From Cesiribacter sp964504565 (GTDB taxonomy: Bacteria > Bacteroidota > Bacteroidia > Cytophagales > Cyclobacteriaceae): DNA of 64,000 bases. The stretch covers positions 1-64,000 of the forward strand of contig CAZDEY010000007.1 in assembly GCA_964504565.1 (NCBI GenBank). The letters run 5' to 3'. The translations under genes and the position numbers were made by a program. The first letter of the stretch is position 1, and every line of letters begins with the position of its first letter. The notes beneath the pieces were generated by a model. The model ran no database searches. It was given only the letters and a program-made list of their open reading frames with translations, and was not told where the DNA came from. Shown piece after piece: positions 35,144-42,757 of the stretch.

Positions 35144-35521
35144 ATGAATGATAAAGAGAAACTATACGAAACAATGGGCGAATTGATATTCGCGGTGGCC
35201 AAAGCCGATGGCGTAATTCATGATTCGGAAATGACCGCTTTGCAGGAAATTCTGGACAATCACCATTGGGCTAAAAATATCAGTTGGTCGTTCAACTACG
35301 AGCGCGATAAGAATACCGACCCTAACGCAGCCTACAAAAAAGTAGTGAGCTTCTGCCACAGCTATGGCCCTACTGCCGAATACGCTGAGTTTATTGATGT
35401 AATGCAAAAGATAGCCGAAGCCAGCGGAACCGTAGAACCGGAACAGGCCAACATCATAAACTCCTTTAGCCACGACCTAACCGAACGCTTCCGTAAGGAT
35501 GTAGAAAGTAAGTTGAATTAG
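35144..35521 (+). CDS. TerB-like protein
   Basis: This 125-residue all-helical protein of the TerB superfamily carries KLYETMGELIFAVAKADGVI and HDSEMTALQEIL. The conserved acidic residues of this opening probably bind a divalent metal; the later YAEFIDVMQKIAEASGTVEP repeats the pattern. I start at ATG 35144 rather than at an earlier in-frame codon because it falls directly after the preceding stop (35139). TerB proteins are linked to membrane-associated stress complexes. No other ter genes are present, so tellurite resistance should not be assumed. It is the last gene of the cluster. Confidence 0.8.
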   Translation: MNDKEKLYETMGELIFAVAKADGVIHDSEMTALQEILDNHHWAKNISWSFNYERDKNTDPNAAYKKVVSFCHSYGPTAEYAEFIDVMQKIAEASGTVEPEQANIINSFSHDLTERFRKDVESKLN

Positions 35522-35547
35522 TAGGATGACTTTTGTATCAGCCAATC

Positions 35548-35580
35548 AGTAACTAGGTTACTCAAAGTAACCTAGTTACT
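35548..35580. repeat. 33-bp REP palindrome, copy 1 (left end of RAYT unit)
   Basis: AGTAACTAGGTTACT and AGTAACCTAGTTACT are perfect 15-base arms around CAA. It lies 12 bases past the 3' end of the RAYT gene. Confidence 0.93.
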
Positions 35581-35592
35581 TGCTCTATAACC

Positions 35593-36207
35593 TTACTCAA
35601 AGGTATTGGTGTTTTCCCCAATTTCGTATTCCTCATGAAATTTGATGAATTCCTCTCTTCCTCCAAACCAATCTAAAACCTTTCCTCTCTCAAGCTTAGT
35701 TGACCCATTACTGATAATGCTTCGGTAAGATGAATGTTTATAGGTTTTGAAATCTTTGCCAACTTTGTGCTTATCAGGGTTTTTATGAATGTAGGCAATA
35801 AGTGCAGAGAGATAAGAATTATCCTTAACTTCTATTCTCTTAAACGGGGTTTCAAATAAGGCTCCGGTACGTTGGTATCGTTTATTAATGGCTCGGGTAT
35901 AAGCTTGAAATAGGCTGGCAAAGCCATTGCTGACGTGCCAACCTGGTTCTCTGCCAGAAGAAGGTTTGATTTCTCTAAACTTGTCTTCATCTCGTACCCT
36001 AATTAAAATATGGAAGTGATTTTGCAACAGGCAGTAAGCGTAGGTTTCTACTAGAGTGGAAAGGTATTTTTCATAGAGTTGGAGAAAGTATTTATAGTTC
36101 TCTTCTTCAAAAAATACCGCCTGTCCATTTATCTCTCTATTGTAAATATGATAATAGCGTTCTGGCAACAAGGGTATTTTACGTATGTTCAAGCTAGGTA
36201 CGTTCAT
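35593..36207 (-). CDS. REP-associated tyrosine transposase (IS200-like, Y1_Tnp/RAYT)
   Basis: This 204-residue HUH endonuclease cuts single-stranded REP hairpins through a tyrosine. YHIYNREINGQAVFF is the typical start, and LLQNHFHILIRV holds the metal-binding HxH (the HUH motif). LIAYIHKNPDKHKVG carries the catalytic Tyr in the YIHxNP context diagnostic for RAYTs. The ends (residues 1-15 and 180-204) are complete, with no frameshift, so the protein could be active. A third copy of its palindrome near 52954 suggests it has acted in this genome. Confidence 0.9.
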   Translation of the reverse strand: MNVPSLNIRKIPLLPERYYHIYNREINGQAVFFEEENYKYFLQLYEKYLSTLVETYAYCLLQNHFHILIRVRDEDKFREIKPSSGREPGWHVSNGFASLFQAYTRAINKRYQRTGALFETPFKRIEVKDNSYLSALIAYIHKNPDKHKVGKDFKTYKHSSYRSIISNGSTKLERGKVLDWFGGREEFIKFHEEYEIGENTNTFE

Positions 36208-36234
36208 AGTTTAAGTGTAACAACTGAGGGGATT

Positions 36235-36267
36235 AGTAACTAGGTTACTTCAAGTAACCTAATTACT
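36235..36267. repeat. 33-bp REP palindrome, copy 2 (right end of RAYT unit)
   Basis: AGTAACTAGGTTACT-TCA-AGTAACCTAATTACT matches copy 1 with one arm mismatch (A for G) and a different loop. It lies 27 bases before the RAYT start codon. Confidence 0.92.
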
Positions 36268-36447
36268 GATTACCCGCCGAAACGAGTTACCCTGGTACCG
36301 TATTTTAACCGTTAAAATATCAGTTCAAAATTATGGAATTGGTATATATGAAAAATTTAATTTAATCTGTCTTCGAATAAACATAGCGTCAGATACACAG
36401 TTAGTTAAGTATTGAAGTTAATTTTTTTAACCTAAATTTTTATAACT

Positions 36448-36948
36448 ATGTCAGACAAAATGTATTCCCTAAAAGATCTTTTTGAACACGAGATTAAAGA
36501 TCTATATAGTGCCGAAAGCCAGCTAACCGAAGCCCTGCCGAAGATGGCCGAAAAGGCTACCCACCCCGACCTGAAACAGGCCTTTGAAAGCCACCTAATG
36601 GAAACCCGCAAACAGCAGGAACGCCTGGAAAAAATAGGGCAGACCTGTGGCTTTGATGTTAAGGGCGAGAAGTGCCAGGCTATGGAAGGCCTGATTAAAG
36701 AAGGTAAAGAAGCCTTAAAAATGAAAGGTGCCGACGAGGTGCGCGATGCCGGACTAATTGCCGCCGCCCAGCGGGTAGAACACTACGAAATGGCCGGTTA
36801 CGGAACTGCTAAAAATTATGCGGAGAAGCTAGGCCTTAACGACTGTGCTAAACTACTGGGTGAAACCCTGAATGAGGAAAAAAGTGCAGACTCTAAACTT
36901 AACAGTATAGCTGTTGGTACAGTAAACCCGGCAGCTAACCGCTTATAA
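36448..36948 (+). CDS. Ferritin-like YciE/YciF (DUF892) protein
   Basis: This 166-residue four-helix-bundle protein of the YciF/DUF892 group starts with LKDLFEHEIKDLYSAESQL. It has further Glu/His-containing helices (LKQAFESHLMETRKQQERLE; VEHYEMAGYGTAKNYAEKLG) that could hold a di-metal centre. Such proteins are induced by stress, including osmotic and bile stress in enterobacteria; the exact role is unknown. It is a single gene with its own perfect terminator. The upstream gap (36268-36447) is AT-rich, and I find no exact promoter box there. Confidence 0.88.
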   Translation: MSDKMYSLKDLFEHEIKDLYSAESQLTEALPKMAEKATHPDLKQAFESHLMETRKQQERLEKIGQTCGFDVKGEKCQAMEGLIKEGKEALKMKGADEVRDAGLIAAAQRVEHYEMAGYGTAKNYAEKLGLNDCAKLLGETLNEEKSADSKLNSIAVGTVNPAANRL

Positions 36949-36976
36949 GCTAGTACTCAAATTTAAGCAACTATAT

Positions 36977-37016
36977 AAAAAAAGCCCGGATATTCAATTA
37001 AGTATCCGGGCTTTTT
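36977..37016. terminator. Bidirectional terminator
   Basis: AAAAAGCCCGGATA and TATCCGGGCTTTTT form a perfect 14-bp stem with a 10-base loop, preceded by A and ending in T. It lies between the convergent ferritin-like and cyanophycinase-like genes. Confidence 0.92.
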
Positions 37017-37065
37017 AGTTGTAAACCTAATTGTATACTAACAAAACGATCAATGACCTGCCGGT

Positions 37066-38124
37066 TTAATCACGAGTAAAGCTGCCCCGCTCGGCCCACC
37101 AATACTGTTGGGTGCAGCCGCTGCCGCAGCTCCAGGTAGCTAAATTAAAAGTATTGCTGCCGGCGGAAGTTCCGCTTACCCGTTGGGTAGTTACAGCCTG
37201 CCGGTTTCGGTTCCAGGTAAGGGGCGTACGGCTACTGCAAACTTCGGCACCGCCGCGGCCGCTCCCCTTTAGAAAGTATACATCGCCGGTGCCGTAAATT
37301 GTAGCAAGTCCGTTCTCATCAATACAAGCCGCAGTTTCTTCATCTACCCCAATGCCTTTTACACTGCCGGAGCCTACCCCAAAATCTTTAACCAAACGCG
37401 CCAAAAAGGCAAAATGCCGGCCAAACCTATCGCGCTCCCCGTAATGGCTATCCGTAATTATATTAGCAAGAAAAGGCATTTGCAAAAAGCCGGAGCCCAA
37501 ACCGTTCATATAGCGGTGATAAGGGTCGCCTAGAGCCTCATCGGAGTAAACAGTGCCCTCGTTGGCCCCGTAGTAGTACTGACCTAAAATAGCTAAGCCG
37601 GCGCTAGTGCCGCCAATCGGTACCTTTTTAGTGTTGGCCAGATAATTTATAGCAGCTTCGGTGCGGGTGTCTTTCCAGTACCGAATATAGTCATACTGAT
37701 CGCCGCCAGCTATAAATAGGGCCTCGGCATTTCGTATTTTATTCTCCACCTCAGCATTATCAGCATCGGAGCGCGAATCAATTATAATGGTTTCTACTGA
37801 ATTCACATTAGCCATATTATATAGATAACTATTGTAACCGTTGGAACCCGAGGAGCGTATTACTATAATGTCGCCCCCACCGCTACGGGCTAGCATCCAG
37901 GCCATAGCCTGATCTACATCGGGCCCGCCGCCCATTAGTATTAATCCGGCTTGGGTTGCCGGGTTAACATCGGAGGCGCTGCCTACCAAGTAACTGGTTA
38001 CTGTGCCCTTACCTTTTCCCTCTTTGCCCGAATCGGCGGGCGGCGAGCTACTTGGGGTTGGATCGTCTGTGCCACAGGCAGTTGCCCAAAGCAAAAGTGC
38101 GGCAAATAAATAGTTGGTTTTCAT
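37066..38124 (-). CDS. Cyanophycinase-like S51-family lipoprotein
   Basis: This 352-residue lipoprotein (lipobox WATAC, Cys17, followed by GTDDPTPSSSPPADSG) has a class I glutamine amidotransferase-like hydrolase domain of the cyanophycinase/peptidase E family. LILMGGGPDVDQAM opens the fold, FIAGGDQYDYI is the conserved mid-domain block, PIGGTSAGLAILGQYYYG carries the nucleophilic Ser, and DSHYGERDRFGRHFAFLARL provides the His. Family members cut beta-aspartyl peptides. The C-terminal 55 residues are an added Cys/Trp-rich tail (SCGSGCTQQYWW). No cyanophycin synthetase gene lies in the window, so it probably scavenges external peptides. Confidence 0.85.
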   Translation of the reverse strand: MKTNYLFAALLLWATACGTDDPTPSSSPPADSGKEGKGKGTVTSYLVGSASDVNPATQAGLILMGGGPDVDQAMAWMLARSGGGDIIVIRSSGSNGYNSYLYNMANVNSVETIIIDSRSDADNAEVENKIRNAEALFIAGGDQYDYIRYWKDTRTEAAINYLANTKKVPIGGTSAGLAILGQYYYGANEGTVYSDEALGDPYHRYMNGLGSGFLQMPFLANIITDSHYGERDRFGRHFAFLARLVKDFGVGSGSVKGIGVDEETAACIDENGLATIYGTGDVYFLKGSGRGGAEVCSSRTPLTWNRNRQAVTTQRVSGTSAGSNTFNLATWSCGSGCTQQYWWAERGSFTRD

Positions 38125-38450
38125 GCGTGTTAATAGAAAATAACGTAGGAAAAATTTAATTTTACCCTCTTAAATGAAGATGAGGGAAAGGGGGCAAAGA
38201 TATCCCCGGCACGAAACCACTAACAGTCGAAAATAGGTTGGAGGCCCCGCAAAGACAGGAGTTTAATTAGCAGGGCAGGCGGCAGTAGTACTTCTTCGCC
38301 TGAGCGTAAAAATAGAGCGTTAAGCGAAAGAAGGGTTGCCATAGCTAAAATTTACTAAAATGTAACTAATTAGCAAACAATTGGTTAGAATATTGGTAAA
38401 AATAAGGATATACAGAAGAAAATTTTTTATAGATTTTGACGAGTAGTATT
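38125..38450. other. Divergent intergenic region, 326 bases
   Basis: This gap separates the cyanophycinase-like gene (leftward) from the MBL-fold gene (rightward). It contains one exact -7 box for the left gene (38195-38202) and otherwise nothing I can name. Confidence 0.55.
38195..38202 (-). promoter_or_regulatory. Candidate -7 box for the cyanophycinase-like gene
   Basis: On the minus strand this reads TATCTTTG, an exact TAnnTTTG match. TTAG lies 19 bases upstream as a weak -33 element. The leader would be about 65 bases. Confidence 0.45.
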
Positions 38451-39476
38451 ATGAGCAGGCTGAAAGAGATGCTGATGAAGGAAGAACCGGAACTTACCGC
38501 CCCGGGCGTATACCGTATAGCGTCCGCTATAGTTAACGCCTACATGGTAGGCTACCCCGGCGAAGATTGGGTGCTTATTGATACCGGATTGCCATTTTCA
38601 GCCGGCCAAATTAAACATGCCGCCGAAGCCGTATATGGGCTCGACGCTAAACCTGCTGCAATAATTTTAACCCACGGCCACTTCGATCATGCTGGTTCAG
38701 TAGTAGAATTAGCCGATTTTTGGCAGGTGCCGGTATACGCCCACCCTAATGAATTTCCGTTCCTGACGGGCCGCTCGCCCTACCCGCCGGCCGACCCTAC
38801 CGTAGGCGGTTTAGGCGGACAAATGAGCCGATTCTACTCCAACAGTCCGGTTGATATAAGCAAGTATTTACGTCCGCTGCCGGAAGATGGTAGCGTACCC
38901 CACCGCCCCTTGTTTAAGTGGCTGCATACGCCCGGCCACACACCCGGCCATATCAGTTTATTTCGTGAGCGCGATAGAGTACTTATTGCCGGCGATGCCA
39001 TAGTAACTATGGACCAGCACAATGCCGCCGGCCTTATGGGCAAACATACTAACTTATACGGCCCGCCGGAGTATTTTACCCCGGACTGGATCGCCGCTCT
39101 GCGCTCTATTGACCGCCTGGCACTGCTGAAAACTAAAGTAATAGCTACCGNNNNNNNNNNNNNNNNNNNNNNNNNNNNNNNNNNNNNNNNNNNNNNNNNN
39201 NNNNNNNNNNNNNNNNNNNNNNNNNNNNNNNNNNNNNNNNNNNNNNNNNNNNNNNNNNNNNNNNNNNNNNNNNNNGGCTTATTTGCCGCCTGGCAGGCTA
39301 TGCGCCACAACGGGCACGATAAACCCAAAAAGGTTAAAAAATCCGTTCGGGCTAAGGCCAAACGCACCAGCGTAGAGCTTCCCTGGAATAAGCAAATGCG
39401 TAAACCGGTAAGTAGAGATCGCTATCGCCCGGTGTCCTTCAGTTTAGCTAAGAAGAAAAGATACTCGGAAGAGTAA
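38451..39476 (+). CDS. MBL-fold metallo-hydrolase, containing a 125-N assembly gap
   Basis: This cytoplasmic metallo-beta-lactamase-fold hydrolase has LTHGHFDHAGSVVELADF with the HxHxDH zinc motif, HTPGHTPGHISLF with the next metal His, and LIAGDAIVTMD with the bridging Asp. A 125-base gap (39151-39275) removes the region with the last metal ligand, while the frame stays open across it. The C-terminal 55 residues after the gap are very basic (KKVKKSVRAKAKRTS), an addition that may bind nucleic acid or the membrane. I start at ATG 38451; an in-frame TTG lies 15 bases earlier. The substrate is unknown. Confidence 0.85.
   Translation: MSRLKEMLMKEEPELTAPGVYRIASAIVNAYMVGYPGEDWVLIDTGLPFSAGQIKHAAEAVYGLDAKPAAIILTHGHFDHAGSVVELADFWQVPVYAHPNEFPFLTGRSPYPPADPTVGGLGGQMSRFYSNSPVDISKYLRPLPEDGSVPHRPLFKWLHTPGHTPGHISLFRERDRVLIAGDAIVTMDQHNAAGLMGKHTNLYGPPEYFTPDWIAALRSIDRLALLKTKVIATXXXXXXXXXXXXXXXXXXXXXXXXXXXXXXXXXXXXXXXXXXGLFAAWQAMRHNGHDKPKKVKKSVRAKAKRTSVELPWNKQMRKPVSRDRYRPVSFSLAKKKRYSEE
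39151..39275. other. Assembly gap (125 N)
   Basis: Scaffold gap inside the MBL-fold gene. Unlike the 10-N gaps, its length keeps the frame open and may be a real estimate. Confidence 0.95.
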
Positions 39477-39501
39477 CATTCGGAAAGAAATACAGCAGAA
39501 G

Positions 39502-39531
39502 CCCTGAGTGTAATTTATGCTCGGGGTTTTT
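39502..39531 (+). terminator. Rho-independent terminator
   Basis: CCCTGAG and CTCGGGG form a 7-bp stem (one wobble) followed by TTTTT. It is 25 bases after the MBL-fold gene. Confidence 0.7.
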
Positions 39532-39617
39532 CGTTAGGTTGCTAGCCATAGCCTGGCTAGAGTAGGTTTATTTTAGTACTTCGGATGGACAATAGCATTC
39601 ATAAATCTTATAATTAT

Positions 39618-39953
39618 TTACCTAGCTATCAACATTATTATACTAGCTAAAGAGAAAAGCGTGCCAATAAAGATGTAGACAACCCCTAATATAAGATTTG
39701 CATAACCAATGTCCTGCTTGATATTGTGAGCTATCCTTTTTGAAAATTTGTAACCTTTATAGCTAAAAATAAGTCCGAAAAATCCACATGGTGCTAAAGA
39801 AAAGAAAACTATAATTAAGAAAAATATATCAGTTACCTTGAAAGTGGACATGTCTAAAGCATATAAAATCAGTGATAAAACTGGTAAAGCATAGAATGAT
39901 AATGCTTTTCTATACAAACTGCTTATTTTGTCAATTTCTTCAGATGTTTTCAT
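39618..39953 (-). CDS. Small membrane protein of unknown function
   Basis: This 111-residue protein has a polar N-terminus (KTSEEIDKISSLYRKAL) and three membrane helices (FYALPVLSLILYAL; IFFLIIVFFSLAPCGFFGLI; ANLILGVVYIFIGTLFSLAS). It starts 3 bases after the M1 aminopeptidase stop on the same strand, so the two are probably translated from one mRNA. AT-rich codons contrast with the aminopeptidase. No family is recognised. Confidence 0.65.
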   Translation of the reverse strand: MKTSEEIDKISSLYRKALSFYALPVLSLILYALDMSTFKVTDIFFLIIVFFSLAPCGFFGLIFSYKGYKFSKRIAHNIKQDIGYANLILGVVYIFIGTLFSLASIIMLIAR

Positions 39954-39956
39954 AAT

Positions 39957-41609
39957 TTACTTACCATCCACCGATACCACTACGGTGTTATCCATCACCC
40001 CAATATAGATGTTCCTGTCTACTTTCAGGGTAGGGTTTTCAGCCTCGGCATTTAATGCATTCCAGCTGCTGGTAGGTTCCAGCCAAATTTCCTCGCTGTT
40101 TAGCTGCACTTTCACTGGCATGCTAAAACCATCTACTACGTTTTGCCAGCGGTACATTAACTTTCCATCCAGAAAGCGGTATTCCAGGGTGGGTACCATA
40201 GTTGTGCGCAAATACTGGTTAAAGAATGGCTCCAGCTTCAAACCAGAGTGTACGGCTATATAGTTTTCAATCTGCTGGGTAGTTACAGTTTGGTGGTAAA
40301 ATTCTTTATTGAGTCCCCGTAAAATCTTCTTCCACGTAGTATCATCGTTAATCCACTGGCGTAGGGTGTGTAGCATGTTAGCCCCTTTAAAGTACATATC
40401 GCTGGAGCCTTCGCTATGTACATTGTAAGTGCCGATAATTGGCCGGTCATTTTGAATAGCCACCCGAATACCCTGCACGTATTCATTAGCCGCCCGGGTG
40501 CCGAAGTGGTAGTCCAGGTACAGGCTCTCGGAGTAGCAGGTGAAGCTCTCGTGAATCCACATATCGGCTACATCTTTATTAGTGATATTGTTGGCAAACC
40601 ACTCGTGCCCACTTTCGTGAATAATTATAAAGTCGAACTTTAAACCCCAACCGGTACGGCTCCAGTCGGTGCCTTTGTAGCCGTTTTTGTAGCCATTGCC
40701 GTAGGTTACCGAGCTTTGGTGCTCCATGCCCAGGTAAGGTACTTCTACCAATTTATAGCCATCTTCGTAGAACGGGTAGGGGCCAAACCAGTACTCAAAG
40801 GCTTCCAGCATTTTTGGTACCTGGTTAAACTGGTCGCGAGCCTTCTTCTCATTCTCCGGCAGTACGTAGTAGTCCAGGCTTAGAGGTCCGTTTTCGCCCT
40901 GGTAAGTATCGGAAAAGTGGGTATAGTTAGCTATATTGGCATTGACCGCATAGTTGCTGATTGGGTTCTTTACCTCCCAAATATAGATTTTGCTTTTGCC
41001 GAGAGTTTTAGTGTTGGTAAGACGACCATTACCTACTGCCATTAGCTTTTTGGGTACGGTTATACTGAGTTTTAGGCTGTCCATTTCGTCGGCGGGGTGG
41101 TCTTTGCAGGGCCACCATACGCTGGCCCCAATTCCCTGGTTTGCGTTGGCAATAAAAGGTTTGCCGCCATCGTATTCCGCCCATACAAAACCACCGTCCC
41201 AGGGGGCATTTACCGCCTCTCGGGGTTTGCCACTAAACTCAACCTCCAACTGCTGAATACTGCCTTGGGGTTGCTCATCTTCAAGGATAACAAAGTGGGC
41301 GTTGCCATCATCTTCCACCTGAAGCTGCTTACTATTTTGCGAAGCCTTAATGATGCGCATGGGCTCCTGTAGGTCAAGCTGCAGCCTTCTTGACGGTTCC
41401 AGTACTTCGTAGTAAATAGTATTCGTTCCGGTTACAGATTTGCTTTCCGGCTTCACCTCCACATCCAGATCGTAGTAGGTTACATTCCACCACGCCCGTT
41501 CGGGGGTAATGCTGCCACGCAGGGTATCCTGCCGGGTAAACTCCGGGCTTTGGCTAGTGGCTACCGAAGTAGTTAACAGCAATAAACAAGTGGCAAAAAT
41601 TATCTTCAT
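39957..41609 (-). CDS. M1-family zinc aminopeptidase, exported
   Basis: This 550-residue exported peptidase removes N-terminal residues from peptides. A signal peptide (about 1-20, ending VATSQ) is followed by the N-terminal beta domain and the catalytic domain. YLGMEHQSSVTYGNGY is the exopeptidase-site motif (GMEH instead of GAMEN). HESGHEWFANNITNKDVADM provides HExxH, and the second Glu comes 18 residues later in WIHESFTCYSESLY. The protein ends soon after the catalytic core, without the large C-terminal helical domain of PepN, as in the shorter M1 proteins of Bacteroidota. Confidence 0.92.
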   Translation of the reverse strand: MKIIFATCLLLLTTSVATSQSPEFTRQDTLRGSITPERAWWNVTYYDLDVEVKPESKSVTGTNTIYYEVLEPSRRLQLDLQEPMRIIKASQNSKQLQVEDDGNAHFVILEDEQPQGSIQQLEVEFSGKPREAVNAPWDGGFVWAEYDGGKPFIANANQGIGASVWWPCKDHPADEMDSLKLSITVPKKLMAVGNGRLTNTKTLGKSKIYIWEVKNPISNYAVNANIANYTHFSDTYQGENGPLSLDYYVLPENEKKARDQFNQVPKMLEAFEYWFGPYPFYEDGYKLVEVPYLGMEHQSSVTYGNGYKNGYKGTDWSRTGWGLKFDFIIIHESGHEWFANNITNKDVADMWIHESFTCYSESLYLDYHFGTRAANEYVQGIRVAIQNDRPIIGTYNVHSEGSSDMYFKGANMLHTLRQWINDDTTWKKILRGLNKEFYHQTVTTQQIENYIAVHSGLKLEPFFNQYLRTTMVPTLEYRFLDGKLMYRWQNVVDGFSMPVKVQLNSEEIWLEPTSSWNALNAEAENPTLKVDRNIYIGVMDNTVVVSVDGK

Positions 41610-41633
41610 TGGGGAAAAGTACGAAATTGAGAT

Positions 41634-41871
41634 CAGAAGATAGATGTTAGAAGCTAGAAGTTAGATTTGAGAAGTGAGAAGTGAGATTGCACAATAGACG
41701 ATGGTATAAGGACTTTTTACTAATTACGACCGCGAGGGCGGGCCGTTTAGAAATTACGAATTACGAATATACCACTTCACCAACTCACCACTTCACCACT
41801 TCACCAACTAGCCACCAAACTGCCAACAAACTAGGCACTTCCGTGTTGTAACGCTAGAAACACTTGATGCT
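41634..41871. repeat. Degenerate word repeats and a dispersed element
   Basis: 41634-41690 is built of GAAGTTAGA/GAGAAGTGAGA words. 41723-41748 is an inverted relative (22 of 26 identical) of the element at 24666-24691, 41748-41770 holds AATTACG repeats, and 41772-41822 is CACCACTTCACCAACT repeats. No gene is present. Confidence 0.65.
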
Positions 41872-42636
41872 ATGCGCTACTTACTTACTTTTTGCTTTTT
41901 ACTTCTGGCGGCGGCGGTTTTTACCCCGGCAACCGGCCAAATGGCTAATCATACCTTTAATACCGAACGCGGAGCCCTGCGGCTTATTCCGGTTCAGCAT
42001 GCCAGCCATATTTGGCAGTGGAACGGGCTTACTATATACGTTGACCCCGCCGGTGATAGTAGCTTATACGCCGGCCACCCTAAGCCCGATCTAATTCTGA
42101 TTACCGATATCCACGGTGACCATCTGGACCAAAAGTTGCTAGGCAGTATGAAGCTGGAAGGTGTAGCCCTTATTGCCCCGCAGGCCGTAATTGAGCAAGC
42201 GGATAGCCTGCCCTTCTCACAAATTTACCGATTGGCTAACAGTGAAAGCCTGTTTTGGCGTGATATAGATATAAAAGCCGTACCTATGTATAATTTGCCC
42301 GAAGCCGATGATGCCTTCCACCCCAAAGGGAGGGGCAACGGCTACGTACTGCGGTTCGATGACACCAAAATTTACATTAGCGGCGATACCGAAGGCATAC
42401 CCGAAATGCGCCAACTGCGCGATATAGATGTAGCCTTAGTAGCCATGAACCTGCCTTACACCATGCCCGTTGACCAAGCGGCCGACGGCGTGCTGGCCTT
42501 TAAACCTAAAGTAGTGTATCCCTACCACTACCGCGGCCGCCCCGATTTTTCTGATGTGGAAAAGTTTAAGCAGATGGTGAACGAGAAAACCGATAAAGTT
42601 GAGGTTAGACTAGCTAATTGGTACCCTAACCGCTAA
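41872..42636 (+). CDS. Exported MBL-fold hydrolase (UlaG-like)
   Basis: This 254-residue protein has a signal peptide (LLTFCFLLLAAAVFTPATGQ) and a metallo-beta-lactamase-like domain. ILITDIHGDHLDQKLL has the HxDH part of the zinc motif with Asp-Ile-His-Gly-Asp-His, VLRFDDTKIYISGDTEG has the metal Asp, and PYHYRGRPDFSDVEKFKQ has the last His. This is the UlaG-like pattern in which substrate-strand residues are simpler than in beta-lactamases. It is probably periplasmic and of unknown substrate. It is a single gene. Confidence 0.87.
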   Translation: MRYLLTFCFLLLAAAVFTPATGQMANHTFNTERGALRLIPVQHASHIWQWNGLTIYVDPAGDSSLYAGHPKPDLILITDIHGDHLDQKLLGSMKLEGVALIAPQAVIEQADSLPFSQIYRLANSESLFWRDIDIKAVPMYNLPEADDAFHPKGRGNGYVLRFDDTKIYISGDTEGIPEMRQLRDIDVALVAMNLPYTMPVDQAADGVLAFKPKVVYPYHYRGRPDFSDVEKFKQMVNEKTDKVEVRLANWYPNR

Positions 42637-42757
42637 GCGCATATATGCTAGAAATATAATAATTCTACAATTTTATCACGTAAGAATTATTGTAGTGGAT
42701 TATGCTTAGAACCCCGGGGTGGTAGGTGTTACTTTAGCTAACACCCAAACCACTACT

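Larger units (their letters stand above)
35548..36267. mobile_element. RAYT/REP unit (REP-associated tyrosine transposase with flanking palindromes)
   Basis: A single transposase gene (35593-36207, minus) lies between two nearly identical 33-bp palindromes only 12 and 27 bases from its ends. This matches the known association of RAYTs with REP sequences, in which the enzyme nicks and mobilises the hairpins. The whole unit is 720 bases, inserted between the TerB-like gene and the ferritin-like gene. I see no target duplication, as expected for this class. Confidence 0.82.

Noticed and set aside
35144..35521. Part of a tellurite-resistance (ter) operon
   Set aside because: Only a TerB-like protein is present; no TerC, TerD/E/Z or related genes are in the cluster.
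37066..38124. Evidence for cyanophycin storage
   Set aside because: No cyanophycin synthetase gene is in the window and the enzyme is exported.
42711..42720. ACCCCGGGGT palindrome before the histidine kinase as an operator
   Set aside because: Ten bases is short and I found no second copy upstream of another gene to support it.
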